Assembly: GCA_947491945.1 (NCBI GenBank)
Contig: CANLLN010000018.1
Coordinates: forward strand, 37,918-101,917
Direction of reading: 5' to 3'
Origin: an uncultured Carboxylicivirga sp.
GTDB taxonomy: Bacteria > Bacteroidota > Bacteroidia > Bacteroidales > Marinilabiliaceae
Length of the DNA: 64,000 nucleotides
Part shown: piece by piece, positions 48,399 to 57,567 of the stretch
How positions within the stretch are numbered: the first letter of the stretch is position 1
Layout of the letters: every line of letters begins with the position of its first letter
The notes under the pieces: generated by a model
The model's input: the letters and a program-made list of their open reading frames with translations, nothing else
The model's database searches: none
What the model was told of the DNA's origin: nothing
Position numbers and translations under genes: made by a program

Positions 48399-48440
48399 TG
48401 AGTGGTTTAATTCTGTATTAATGAGTTAAATGTTTTAAAG

Positions 48441-48471
48441 ATGGTAGTTCGATCCACGGGCTGCCATTTTT
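48441..48471 (+). terminator. Terminator after the glycan-binding protein gene
   Basis: ATGGTAGTTCG (48441-48451) pairs with CGGGCTGCCAT (48457-48467) with three wobble pairs and loop ATCCA, followed by T residues. It ends about 22 bases before the next start codon. Confidence 0.75.
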
Positions 48472-48493
48472 CTTCATACTAAAACCCGACAAA

Positions 48494-49993
48494 ATGTTTA
48501 AATATACGCTTGTATTGCCCCTGATGGCGATTGTTTTTTTAGGCTGTTGTAATAAAACAAATCAAAAACAGCCCGCTCCGGCATCCATTACCTACTACGT
48601 TGATGCAGACAATGGCAGTGACAGCAATTCCGGGCTTAAACCGGAGAAGGCCTTTGCCAGTCTTGCGAAAATAAACAAGCTGACTTTGAAGGCTGGAACC
48701 CATGTATTATTTAAGAGTGGAACATCCTATACAGGTCAGCTAAAACCAAAGGGCATTGGTAAGCCCGGACAGCCAATAGTGATAGCCAGGTATGGCGGCG
48801 ATGAACGACCGGTGATTAATGCTGCCGGAATGCATAAGTCAGCCGTTCATATTTACAATATGGCTTATGTAGAATTGCGTGATCTTGAGATTACCAATAG
48901 CGGAGCAGAGCGTGAGAATGGAAGACGAGGAGTAATTGTTGAAGCGGAGAACTGTGGTAAAGTGAAACACATTATCCTGAATAATTTGTTTATCCACGAT
49001 GTCAATGGCAGCCTGGTTAAGAGTGAAGGTGGTGGGTCGGCAATTCTATGGAAGAACCATGGTGATCAGTATATTACTACATTTGACAGTTTGATTATTG
49101 AAAATTGTCATCTTAAAGATTGTGCCCGTAACGGGATTAATGCCCGTGGTTATACGCGGCGAGATAATTGGCATCCATCTACCAATGTAATCATTAGAAA
49201 TAATCTCCTTGAAGGTATCCCTGGCGATGGCATTGTACCTATAGGAACCGATGGCGCGCTAATTGAATATAATGTAATGCGCGATTGCCCGGATATACTA
49301 TCACATGCAGAAGCAGCTGCTGGTATTTGGCCCTGGAGTGCTGATAATACTTTAATACAGTTTAATGAAGTATCAGGCCATACTGCCAAATGGGATGGAC
49401 AAGGTTTTGATTCAGACTGGAATTGCATTAATACGACTATTCAATACAATTACAGTCACGATAATTACGGTGGTTTTCTATTGATTTGTAACAAAGGCAA
49501 TACGATCAATACCCCATCCAATGTGGGGACGAAGAACACCATTGTACGCTATAATATAAGTGTCAACGATGGCATCCGCCCATATCAGACAGAGCGTCGT
49601 GGTTGGTTCTCGCCTTGTATGCACATTTCAGGTCCGGTTGAGGATAACTTTATCCATCACAATCTGTTTGTATTTCCTGTGAAAGAAAGTGCTGATATTG
49701 ACCGAACATTTATACAAATGGATAATTGGGGCGGTCCCTGGGCCAATAAAACATTAGTTGCCAATAACCATATGAAATTCATTGAGCCGTATCGTATGTT
49801 CTATGGCGAAAGTAAACAAACTTATTGTATCGATAATACTTTTGAAACTAGTATGATGGATTTAAACAGCAGTACTGAAATTCCTTTTTGGGCAAAGGAT
49901 TACATGAACGATTATGATGAAAATTGGAAAGAGAAGATGATTGAAGTTTTTTTTAAGAATGATGAGGAGATGAAGAGCATTCTAAATAGATAA
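48494..49993 (+). CDS. Parallel beta-helix lipoprotein, probable polysaccharide-degrading enzyme
   Basis: A 499-residue lipoprotein (IVFLGC lipobox, C18, followed by CNKTN without acidic residues). The N-terminus TYYVDADNGSDSNSGLKPEKAF is nearly the same as in the protein at 35241, and beta-helix turns follow (IIIENCHLKDCARNGINARG). The conserved cluster is altered: D301-G-Q-G-F-D306-S-D308 replaces D..H-I-D, while IQYNYSHDNYGGF and VRYNISVNDGIR are kept. The missing His may mean a different mechanism or substrate from the other two. It is expected to be membrane-anchored on the periplasmic side. Enzyme family was not recognised. Confidence 0.75.
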   Translation: MFKYTLVLPLMAIVFLGCCNKTNQKQPAPASITYYVDADNGSDSNSGLKPEKAFASLAKINKLTLKAGTHVLFKSGTSYTGQLKPKGIGKPGQPIVIARYGGDERPVINAAGMHKSAVHIYNMAYVELRDLEITNSGAERENGRRGVIVEAENCGKVKHIILNNLFIHDVNGSLVKSEGGGSAILWKNHGDQYITTFDSLIIENCHLKDCARNGINARGYTRRDNWHPSTNVIIRNNLLEGIPGDGIVPIGTDGALIEYNVMRDCPDILSHAEAAAGIWPWSADNTLIQFNEVSGHTAKWDGQGFDSDWNCINTTIQYNYSHDNYGGFLLICNKGNTINTPSNVGTKNTIVRYNISVNDGIRPYQTERRGWFSPCMHISGPVEDNFIHHNLFVFPVKESADIDRTFIQMDNWGGPWANKTLVANNHMKFIEPYRMFYGESKQTYCIDNTFETSMMDLNSSTEIPFWAKDYMNDYDENWKEKMIEVFFKNDEEMKSILNR

Positions 49994-50002
49994 TTAATAA
50001 TA

Positions 50003-50048
50003 TAATCAGATAAAATATGTGTGATTATCAAGCTATTTTATCTGATTA
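50003..50048. repeat. 15-bp AT-rich inverted repeat after the beta-helix gene
   Basis: TAATCAGATAAAATA (50003-50017) pairs perfectly with TATTTTATCTGATTA (50034-50048), loop 16 bases. It lies 10 bases after the stop codon and may act as a transcript-end stabiliser or terminator, although no T-run follows. Confidence 0.6.
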
Positions 50049-50212
50049 AGGCTAATATCATTAAATGGTTCATTAGCTGAATCAAAGAAATTAGCAAAAT
50101 GCTGTCGGGTAAACGAGTAGAGATCAAGCAGACTAATCATAGAAGTGGAATGTTTACTGTGCAGGTTGTCACATTTGGTAAACAACAGTCAAAACGAATT
50201 ATTGTGTTGTAA
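50045..50212 (+). pseudogene. Orphan remnant of a T9SS type A sorting domain
   Basis: In one frame this encodes IIKWFIS-stop-IKEISKML, then SGKRVEIKQTNHRSGMF, TVQVVTFGKQQSKRIIVL and a stop at 50210-50212. This matches the end of type A T9SS sorting domains (V.D..GK.v.k...g..i......GmY.V.v......kkiii). The in-frame TGA at 50078 stands where a Gly codon is expected (GGA to TGA). No signal peptide or catalytic part precedes it, so it is the tail of a deleted secreted protein. Confidence 0.65.
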
Positions 50213-50385
50213 ATCAATAAAAAGGCCATAAGGCTTATCAAGAAAGGTGCACAAATTAACACTAAAACTAACACAAAAACGTCTTTGCCATATATCAGAT
50301 AGCCATTGATTAATCTGTGGACATATTTAACATGCTTTATAGGTAGTTTTAAAATTGATAAAATGTCAAATTTTTAGAAACGGAT

Positions 50386-51894
50386 ATGAAGAAACTATCT
50401 TTAATCATATTGAGCCTGCTGCTTATTAGTCTTGTTAGTGCTCAGAATACTAAACCCAATATCGTTATCATTTACGTGGATGATTTAGGGTATGGCGACT
50501 TAAGTTGCTATGGGGCTACTGAAGTACAAACCCCAAATGTTGATAAACTGGCCAATGGCGGTGTTAAATTCACCGATGGCCATTGCTCAGCTTCTACCTG
50601 CACACCATCTCGTTATTCATTGCTAACCGGACGTTATGCATTCCGTAAGGATGCGGCTGTATTACCCGGTGATGCCCCCTTATTGATTAGTACCGACAGG
50701 CCAACTCTGCCAGGTATGTTAAAACAGAACGGTTATCGCACAGCCGTTATTGGTAAATGGCACTTGGGGTTGGGTAATGGAAATGTAGATTGGAATGGCA
50801 AGGTGGCTCCGGGCCCGCTTGAAATCGGCTTTGATTACAGTTACCTTATTCCTTCAACCGGCGACCGTGTGCCTTCTGTTATGCTTGAGAATCATCACGT
50901 GGTGGGCCTTGATCCGGAAGATCCCATTGAAATCAATTACAAAAAAAAGGTGGGAACGGACCCTACAGGGATAGAAAATCCTGAATTATTGCGCTATCCT
51001 TCAGATCAATTTCATGGTAAAACCATTGTGAATGGCGTTAGCCGTATCGGTTATATGTCTGGAGGTAATTCGGCACGCTTTAGAGATGAAACAGTACCCT
51101 ACCAGATGTTGAATAAAGCACGTTTGTTTATCGACGAAAGCCAGGAGGAGCCATTCTTCCTGTATTTCGCCTTTCATGATATACATGTGCCACGCTTGCC
51201 GGATGCCCCGTTTATTGGCGCTACCAACATGGGGGTGCGTGGCGATGCTATTGTACAAATGGATTATATCACCGGTGAGTTGGTGAAACATCTGGAGAAG
51301 CGTGGTCTGAGTGAAAATACCATTATCGTATTCTCGAGCGATAACGGACCGGTGCTTGATGATGGCTATTCCGATGAAGCGGTCGATTTGCTGGGGAAAC
51401 ATCAACCGGCAGGTCCATACAGGGGAAATAAATATAGCGCTTTCGAAGCAGGTACCCGTGTGCCAACCATTGTGTATTGGCCGGGCACCATTGAAGCAAA
51501 AGAAAGTGATGCTTTAGTTACTCACACGGATTTGTATGCATCCTTCGCTGAATTAATCGGACATGAACTAGCAGCCACAGAAGCTCCCGACAGTTACCCC
51601 ATGTGGTCAACTTTTGCGGGCCAATCAGATGAAGGACGTGATTTTCTGCTGGAAGAATCGGTAACTCTTTCATTGCGTCACGGGAATTACAAGTATATCC
51701 ATCCAACCAATAAAAAAGCAGCCTGGATAAAAGAAGAAAAAAACATTGAAGCAGGTACATCCACCGAACCTCAATTATTTGATTTATCAAGCGATGTGGG
51801 TGAGAGAGTAAATATTGCCCATAAAAAGAAGAAGCTGGTTAAAATGATGCAGGCCGAAATAGCTCGAATTAAAAACAACGAAGGAACACGTTAA
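50386..51894 (+). CDS. S1 sulfatase (copy C2)
   Basis: A 502-residue exported sulfatase with a signal peptide cut near residue 19 (LISLVSAQ), in contrast to its lipoprotein paralogue at 30522. The formylglycine cysteine is C72 in STCTPSRYSLLTG. IVIIYVDDLGYGDLSCYGATE, GKWHLGLGNGNV, GLDPEDPIEI, SSDNGPVLDDGY and FEAGTRVP match copy C1 motif by motif. It begins a run of sulfatase, sulfatase, GH2 and sulfatase genes. Having one lipidated and one soluble copy may place the same desulfation step in two locations or on two chain positions. Confidence 0.92.
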   Translation: MKKLSLIILSLLLISLVSAQNTKPNIVIIYVDDLGYGDLSCYGATEVQTPNVDKLANGGVKFTDGHCSASTCTPSRYSLLTGRYAFRKDAAVLPGDAPLLISTDRPTLPGMLKQNGYRTAVIGKWHLGLGNGNVDWNGKVAPGPLEIGFDYSYLIPSTGDRVPSVMLENHHVVGLDPEDPIEINYKKKVGTDPTGIENPELLRYPSDQFHGKTIVNGVSRIGYMSGGNSARFRDETVPYQMLNKARLFIDESQEEPFFLYFAFHDIHVPRLPDAPFIGATNMGVRGDAIVQMDYITGELVKHLEKRGLSENTIIVFSSDNGPVLDDGYSDEAVDLLGKHQPAGPYRGNKYSAFEAGTRVPTIVYWPGTIEAKESDALVTHTDLYASFAELIGHELAATEAPDSYPMWSTFAGQSDEGRDFLLEESVTLSLRHGNYKYIHPTNKKAAWIKEEKNIEAGTSTEPQLFDLSSDVGERVNIAHKKKKLVKMMQAEIARIKNNEGTR

Positions 51895-51926
51895 GCGTGT
51901 TAAAAACTGTATAAAACATCACATCA

Positions 51927-53366
51927 ATGAAGAATCTGCAATTACTATTGTCAATCTTGATGCTTAGTCTGTTTGCCTCATGTGGTAGTCAGACACAAAC
52001 TCAACAAGAAAATAAACGACCTAACATACTTTTACTTTTAGCCGATGATATGGGCTATGGCGAATTAGGGTGTTATGGTCAAGAACTTATACAAACACCT
52101 GTTTTGGATAGTTTGGCTGAACAAGGCATGCGTTTTACCGATTTTTATGCGGGTAACGCAGTCTGTTCGCCATCCAGAGCCGTATTGATGACGGGTAAGT
52201 CCTCATCCTACAATACTATACGTGGTAATAGCGGGTATTATGGTGATGACCAATGGATGCGGGTAGCACTTAAAAACAGCGATGTAACCATGGCCGAGAT
52301 GCTGCGTGAAGCAGGTTACCAAACCGGATTTGTAGGTAAGTGGCATTTGTGTGCACCTAACGATTTATCCACCTGGGCTTTTAATCGTGGATTTGATTAT
52401 GCTGTGCAAGAGCAGTGGAGCTCTCGATTTGGGGGAGAAGCTTATGACGAGCAGATGCATTGGATTAATGGGAAGCAAGATTCGATTTATTACCATGTGA
52501 ACGAATGGGAATGTAAGGATGATTTCAGAACTAATCTGGCTTTTAACTGGCTGGATACTATCAATACTGATCAACCATTTTTCCTGTTTATGTCTTACCG
52601 TGCACCGCATGGGCATGAATATACCATTGGTAATAACACCCTTTATCAGGATAAGGACTGGCCGGAAGCAGAGCGTTTACACGCGTCGAAAATAACCTTG
52701 CTGGACAAGCAGGTTGGACGTATGCTGACCAAGCTGGAAGAGATGGGTGAGTTGGATAATACCTTGATTATTTTTACTAGTGACAATGGGGCTCATAAAG
52801 AAGGTCATGGTCACTGTCCAAACTTCTTTAAGAGCAACGGGAAACTAAAAGGCATAAAACGTGATATGTACGAAGGCGGTATTCGTGTACCAATGATTGC
52901 CTATTGGAAAGACCACATAGAAGCAGCCAGCCTGTCACATCATATCGCAAGTGCTCAGGATCTGATGCTAACATTTGCCCAAGTGGCTGGCACTAAAGCA
53001 CCGGAAGCATCCAATGGTGTTTCCATTCTACCTGCCTTAACTGGCGAGGAGCAAGCGGAGCATGAATTCTTAAACTGGGAATTTCAGTTGGATGGCTGGT
53101 TTCGCACGATGCCTAAAGGGGGATTCCGTCAGTCGGCACGTATCGGTAACTGGAAGGGTGTACGCTATGGTATAGATTCAAACACAGAATTGTATAATCT
53201 GGATATTGATATTAAGGAGCAAAATAATATTGCAGCTGAACATCCTGAAATTGTTGAATTGATGGAACAGGCTTTTAAAAACCGCAGTGATAATGAAGCT
53301 TTTCCTGAGGGCGGAGTTATCCAGGATTACAAGCCATCAGACAGGTATAAACAAGGCCATCAATAG
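51927..53366 (+). CDS. S1 sulfatase lipoprotein (copy B2)
   Basis: A 479-residue lipoprotein sulfatase (LFASC lipobox, C19). C80 in AVCSPSRAVLMTG is the formylglycine cysteine, and LLLLADDMGYGELGCYG begins the metal site. VGKWHLCAPND retains the His that copy B1 lacks. LYQDKDWP and the DVTMAEMLREAGYQT region tie it to the sulfatase at 29039. It follows the previous sulfatase by 32 bases and precedes the GH2 gene by 12, so these form one operon. Confidence 0.9.
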   Translation: MKNLQLLLSILMLSLFASCGSQTQTQQENKRPNILLLLADDMGYGELGCYGQELIQTPVLDSLAEQGMRFTDFYAGNAVCSPSRAVLMTGKSSSYNTIRGNSGYYGDDQWMRVALKNSDVTMAEMLREAGYQTGFVGKWHLCAPNDLSTWAFNRGFDYAVQEQWSSRFGGEAYDEQMHWINGKQDSIYYHVNEWECKDDFRTNLAFNWLDTINTDQPFFLFMSYRAPHGHEYTIGNNTLYQDKDWPEAERLHASKITLLDKQVGRMLTKLEEMGELDNTLIIFTSDNGAHKEGHGHCPNFFKSNGKLKGIKRDMYEGGIRVPMIAYWKDHIEAASLSHHIASAQDLMLTFAQVAGTKAPEASNGVSILPALTGEEQAEHEFLNWEFQLDGWFRTMPKGGFRQSARIGNWKGVRYGIDSNTELYNLDIDIKEQNNIAAEHPEIVELMEQAFKNRSDNEAFPEGGVIQDYKPSDRYKQGHQ

Positions 53367-53378
53367 TCTATCAGGAAA

Positions 53379-55856
53379 ATGAAACTTATGAAGCATATTA
53401 TAATTCATCTAATTTTTCTGGGACTGTTAGCTACCAGTTGTACTGTTCAACAAGGTAGTCGCAGAGTAGAAGTATTAGATAGTAATTGGCAATTTATTAA
53501 TGAAGATATCAAGAGAGCAGAACAACTCAATTTTAACACAGATAATTGGGAAATAGTAACAGTGCCGCACGATTGGGCCATCAAAGGGCCTTTTGACCAT
53601 GAGGTAGATAAACAGAGTGGTATCATCAAGCAGAATAATGAAAAGATAGCCACTGAAAAAACCGGTCGAACGGGTGCTTTACCACATGTAGGTGTGGGGT
53701 GGTATCGTAAAATTTTTACTGTTCCTGATTTTAAAACAGGAAAGAAAGTACTATTGACATTTGATGGCGCTATGAGTCAGCCTCAGGTTTTTATCAATGG
53801 CACCAAGGTAGGTGAGTGGAAGAACGGTTATAACTATTTCTATTTTGACATAAGCCAATATCTTCAAAAAGGTAATAACCTTTTGGCAGTTCGCCTGGAG
53901 AATTTGCCTTATTCATCGCGCTGGTATCCCGGTGCGGGCTTATACCGAAAGGTGCAACTAATTGTTAAAGATGAAGTTTCCTTTAAGCACTGGGGACATT
54001 TTATAACGACTCCTCATGTGTCTGCAGAAAGCGCTACCATTACTATTAATAGCAAAATCAATGGCCGTGATTGCCATGTTGAGACGATTATCAAAGATGG
54101 TGCAGGCAATATTGTTGCACGTCATCAATCAGGTACAAGTGATGGTGGTGAAATAGAACAAACATTAACAGTAGATACCCCGGCTATCTGGGATGTGGAC
54201 ACACCCAATCTGTATTATGCCGAGTTAAGTTTGTATCAAAACAATCAGCTTAAGGACAGGGAAACCGTTCGCTTTGGCATTCGCAAAATAGAATACAATC
54301 CCGATAAAGGTGGTTTTTTATTGAATGATAAAGTGACTAAGTTTAAAGGCGTTTGTCTGCATCATGATTTGGGACCGCTTGGCGCAGCTGTTAATAAAGC
54401 CGCCTTGAAAAGGCAGTTAACGATATTGAAAGACATGGGCTGTAACGCCATTCGTTCTTCTCATAATATGCCATCGCTGGAGCAGTTGGAGCTATGTGAT
54501 GAAATGGGCTTTTTGTTTCTGGCCGAGAGTTTTGATGAGTGGAAAAAGCCTAAAATGAAGAACGGCTATAACTTGTTTTTTGATGAGTGGGCTGAAAAAG
54601 ATGTGGTGAACTTGGTGCACGCAACACGCAATCACCCCTGTATTGTAATGTGGAGTGCAGGTAATGAAGTGCCCGACCAATGGGGCAAAGAAGGTGTGGA
54701 GCGAGCAAGATGGTTACAGGATATTTTTCATCGCGAAGATCCGACGCGCCCGGTGACGGTGGGGATGGATCAGGTAGAAGCAACCATGAAAAGTGGCTTT
54801 GGAGCTGTGATGGATATACCTGGCTTGAATTACCGCGTTCACCTTTATGATGAAGCTTATGAGAAATTTCCACAAGGCATGCTATTGGGTTCTGAAACAG
54901 CTTCGACTGTCAGCTCCAGAGGTTTTTACCGCTTTCCGGTAATGCCAATTAAGGACGATTACAATGCCTCTATAGAACAGAAAGAAGCTATTTATGGAGA
55001 TACCTATCAATGTTCGTCATACGACCTTGAGTATTGTGGCTGGTCTAATTTACCTGATGATGACTTTGTATTGCAGGATGATAAGCCTTGGGTAATTGGT
55101 GAGTTTGTATGGACTGGTTTTGATTACCTGGGTGAACCAACCCCGTTCGATCAGTTCTGGCCATCGCGCAGCTCCTATTTTGGAATTTGCGACTTAGCGG
55201 GCTTGCCAAAAGATCGTTACTACCTGTACCGCAGTCGCTGGAATACAAAGGATGAAACCTTGCATATTCTACCACACTGGAACTGGGAAGGGCGCGAAGG
55301 GAAAATAACCCCTGTTTTTGTTTACACCGATTACAACAGTGCTGAGTTATTTGTCAATGGCGTCAGTCAGGGTGTTCGCACAAAAACAAAGGATAAGAGT
55401 AAGCAGCATCGTTACCGCTTAATGTGGATGGGTGTGAAATACGAACCAGGTACCATTAGAGTAGTGGCCTATGATGATAAGGGCAAAGTTGCAGCTGAAA
55501 AAGAAGTGCATACGGCAGGCAAAGCCCATCACATCGAATTAAGTGCAGACAGGAGGAACATTCATGCCGATGGGCAAGACCTTGCCTATGTGACGGTCTC
55601 GGTGGTTGATAAAGATGGCAATCTGTGTCCGCATGCCAACAACCAACTGGAATTTGAAGTAACAGGAGCCGGTCAATTTAAAGCCGTTTGTAATGGTGAT
55701 GCCACCTCATTGGAAATGTTTCATAAGCCAACCATGAAAGCTTTTAATGGTCAGTTGGTAGTGACAGTTCAATCAATGAACGAGACAGGAGATATTCAGC
55801 TGAAAGTAAAGAGCGAAGGCCTGAAAACAGCAAGCATTACAATTAAAACGAAATAA
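53379..55856 (+). CDS. GH2 glycoside hydrolase lipoprotein with C-terminal Ig-like domains
   Basis: An 825-residue lipoprotein (LLATSC lipobox, C21). The GH2 core has a jelly-roll (VGVGWYRKIFTVP), an Ig-like domain, and a TIM barrel with acid/base E430 (MWSAGNEVPDQWG) and nucleophile E575 (WVIGEFVWTGFDYLGEPTP). After about residue 640 it has domains of the DUF4982 and bacterial Ig type (HWNWEGREGKITPVFVYT, HIELSADRRNIHADGQDLAYVTV). This layout is common among Bacteroidota beta-galactosidases and related enzymes on complex glycans. It differs in domain build from the LacZ-type GH2 at 23865. It is anchored beside sulfatases and probably removes desulfated beta-linked residues. Confidence 0.88.
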   Translation: MKLMKHIIIHLIFLGLLATSCTVQQGSRRVEVLDSNWQFINEDIKRAEQLNFNTDNWEIVTVPHDWAIKGPFDHEVDKQSGIIKQNNEKIATEKTGRTGALPHVGVGWYRKIFTVPDFKTGKKVLLTFDGAMSQPQVFINGTKVGEWKNGYNYFYFDISQYLQKGNNLLAVRLENLPYSSRWYPGAGLYRKVQLIVKDEVSFKHWGHFITTPHVSAESATITINSKINGRDCHVETIIKDGAGNIVARHQSGTSDGGEIEQTLTVDTPAIWDVDTPNLYYAELSLYQNNQLKDRETVRFGIRKIEYNPDKGGFLLNDKVTKFKGVCLHHDLGPLGAAVNKAALKRQLTILKDMGCNAIRSSHNMPSLEQLELCDEMGFLFLAESFDEWKKPKMKNGYNLFFDEWAEKDVVNLVHATRNHPCIVMWSAGNEVPDQWGKEGVERARWLQDIFHREDPTRPVTVGMDQVEATMKSGFGAVMDIPGLNYRVHLYDEAYEKFPQGMLLGSETASTVSSRGFYRFPVMPIKDDYNASIEQKEAIYGDTYQCSSYDLEYCGWSNLPDDDFVLQDDKPWVIGEFVWTGFDYLGEPTPFDQFWPSRSSYFGICDLAGLPKDRYYLYRSRWNTKDETLHILPHWNWEGREGKITPVFVYTDYNSAELFVNGVSQGVRTKTKDKSKQHRYRLMWMGVKYEPGTIRVVAYDDKGKVAAEKEVHTAGKAHHIELSADRRNIHADGQDLAYVTVSVVDKDGNLCPHANNQLEFEVTGAGQFKAVCNGDATSLEMFHKPTMKAFNGQLVVTVQSMNETGDIQLKVKSEGLKTASITIKTK

Positions 55857-55870
55857 CAAAGACATTTCTT

Positions 55871-55985
55871 TGGGAGCCTTGATCTTTTTGCTTCGTTTTT
55901 GCATCAAGGCAAAAATGAAGAGCCCAGCCGGCTTGAGGCGAAGGTAAGATTAAAGCCTCCGTGGGTTGAACGGAAAGAAGAGAAT
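55871..55985. repeat. Structured, probably dispersed repeat in the GH2-sulfatase gap
   Basis: GCCTTGAT (55876-55883) and ATCAAGGC (55903-55910) form an inverted repeat, followed by the palindrome AGCCGGCT and by GAGGC/GCCTC arms. Base composition is richer in G and C than the surrounding gaps. It resembles dispersed intergenic elements that I associate with Marinilabiliales-type genomes; copy number cannot be seen in this window. Confidence 0.4.
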
Positions 55986-56012
55986 AGGTATAAAAAAAGA
56001 AAATATATAATT

Positions 56013-57410
56013 ATGGTACTTAATAAGTTGTCTATCATTTTCAGTGTGTTTTTACTGATTTTTCTGTCCTTGAATATAAGGGCTAAAAATAAAACTGATA
56101 AACCCAACTTCATCATCATCTTAGCTGATGATTTAGGATACGGAGATGTGGGTTTTACTGGTAGTACCCAAATTAGAACGCCAAATATTGATGCGTTAGC
56201 CAACGCCGGCGTAACCTTTACGCAGGGCTACGTATCGGCACCGGTTTGCGGACCATCAAGAGCAGGTTTAATGACAGGTCGTAACCAGGTAAATTTTGGT
56301 TTCGATAACAACCCAATCGTTGATTTACCACAGTTTGATGAGAACTTTGTCGGCCTTCCTGTTGATGAAACAACCATAGCTGACCGCCTGGCTGAACTGG
56401 GTTATGTCAATGGTTTAATAGGCAAGTGGCACCTTGGCGAAGCAGAGCATTTTCATCCCTTAAAGCGAGGTTTTCACGAGTTTTGGGGTTACCTGGGCGG
56501 TGGTCACAATTATGTACCTGTTAACCCCAAAGGTAAACCTTATCCATACAAGATTCTGTGTAACTATAAAGAGCCTCAACCCATCACTTATATTACCGAT
56601 GATAAAGGTGATGAATGTGTTGATTTTATTAGACGTCATAAAGATGAACCTTTCTTTTTGTATGCATCGTTTAATGCTCCTCATGCACCCATGCAGGCTA
56701 CTGAAGATGACTTGAAGTTGTACGCCCATGTAAAAGATGAGAAACGCCGTACCTATTGCGCCATGGTACATCGTCTGGATGTGAATGTGGGAAGGATAGT
56801 TGAGGAATTGAAAAAGCAAAAGCTATACGACAATTCTGTTATTGTTTTCTTTAGCGATAATGGTGGTCCTTGCCATCATAATGCATCTTTAAATATGCCA
56901 TTACGTGGTGCAAAAGGTACCCTCTTGGAAGGCGGTATCCGTGTGCCATTTACGATGACTTGGCCTAAGCACTTAAAGGCAGGTACTGAGTTTGATCATC
57001 CTATATCAAGTCTTGATTTAACACCCACTTTTGTTGCTTTAGCCGGTGGTAGCATTGATGCCAAAGCCAAACTGGATGGCGTAAATATCTTCCCGTATGT
57101 TAATGGAGAAGAGGCGGGACGTCCGCATGACGAAATGCTCTGGCGTTTCACCATCAGTGCCAGTATTCGTGAAGGAAACTGGAAACTGGTACGATTGCCG
57201 GATCGTTTACCAATGCTTTATGATCTGTCAAAAGATATTGCTGAGCAAAACAATGTAGCCGATGAAAACCGGGAGTTAGTTGAATTGATGCTAAAAAAGC
57301 TGGGTGATTGGGATATTACACGTCCACAGGTATTGTACCAGGAAGGAAACAAATGGAGACGTGAGCAGGTGGATTTGTACGACAGGAAATATCAGTTGGT
57401 ACAGCCGTAG
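56013..57410 (+). CDS. S1 sulfatase, GALNS-like (copy A2)
   Basis: A 465-residue exported sulfatase. ATG at 56013 is used because the upstream in-frame region (from 55899) runs through the repeat element and lacks a signal peptide. The signal peptide is IIFSVFLLIFLSLNIRA. C79 in PVCGPSRAGLMTGR is the formylglycine cysteine; FIIILADDLGYGDVGFTG begins the metal site. GKWHLGEAEHFHPLKRGFHEFWGYLGGGH aligns with the equivalent part of the sulfatase at 17673. FSDNGGPCHHNASLNMPLRGAKG completes the set. It is separated from the GH2 gene by 156 bases and may have its own promoter. Confidence 0.9.
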   Translation: MVLNKLSIIFSVFLLIFLSLNIRAKNKTDKPNFIIILADDLGYGDVGFTGSTQIRTPNIDALANAGVTFTQGYVSAPVCGPSRAGLMTGRNQVNFGFDNNPIVDLPQFDENFVGLPVDETTIADRLAELGYVNGLIGKWHLGEAEHFHPLKRGFHEFWGYLGGGHNYVPVNPKGKPYPYKILCNYKEPQPITYITDDKGDECVDFIRRHKDEPFFLYASFNAPHAPMQATEDDLKLYAHVKDEKRRTYCAMVHRLDVNVGRIVEELKKQKLYDNSVIVFFSDNGGPCHHNASLNMPLRGAKGTLLEGGIRVPFTMTWPKHLKAGTEFDHPISSLDLTPTFVALAGGSIDAKAKLDGVNIFPYVNGEEAGRPHDEMLWRFTISASIREGNWKLVRLPDRLPMLYDLSKDIAEQNNVADENRELVELMLKKLGDWDITRPQVLYQEGNKWRREQVDLYDRKYQLVQP

Positions 57411-57435
57411 AATCATAAATAGCGCAACATATGCA

Positions 57436-57491
57436 AGATTGCCAACTCACTTTGATAAGCATTATCAAAACACAAACAGAGTTGGCAATCT
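57436..57491. repeat. Nested inverted repeats between sulfatase and GH116 genes
   Basis: Outer arms AGATTGCCAACTC (57436-57448) and GAGTTGGCAATCT (57479-57491) are a perfect 13-bp pair; inside, TTTGATAA (57451-57458) pairs with TTATCAAA (57462-57469). A short T-rich stretch follows (57501-57505). It probably terminates the sulfatase transcript. Confidence 0.65.
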
Positions 57492-57567
57492 GGCATTGTC
57501 TTTTATACAAGCTTTATGATATTGGTGTGACGTAAATGTATGATCTCTGCAATAAAACAATCAAACA

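Larger units (their letters stand above)
49994..50385. other. Intergenic region with hairpin, T9SS-domain remnant and promoter
   Basis: The 392 bases hold a 15-bp inverted repeat (50003-50048), a decayed T9SS sorting-domain coding remnant (50045-50212) and AGGTAGTTTT at 50341-50350, the same sequence as in front of susC, about 35 bases before the sulfatase ATG. Confidence 0.55.

Noticed and set aside
50099..50212. Small independent protein starting at ATG 50099
   Set aside because: The 37 codons match the end of a T9SS sorting domain and the frame upstream continues the same similarity across a stop, so it is a remnant rather than a small gene.
55899..56012. N-terminal extension of sulfatase A2
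   Set aside because: The in-frame upstream codons run through a repeat-like element and place 38 charged residues before the signal peptide; the start at 56013 is much better.
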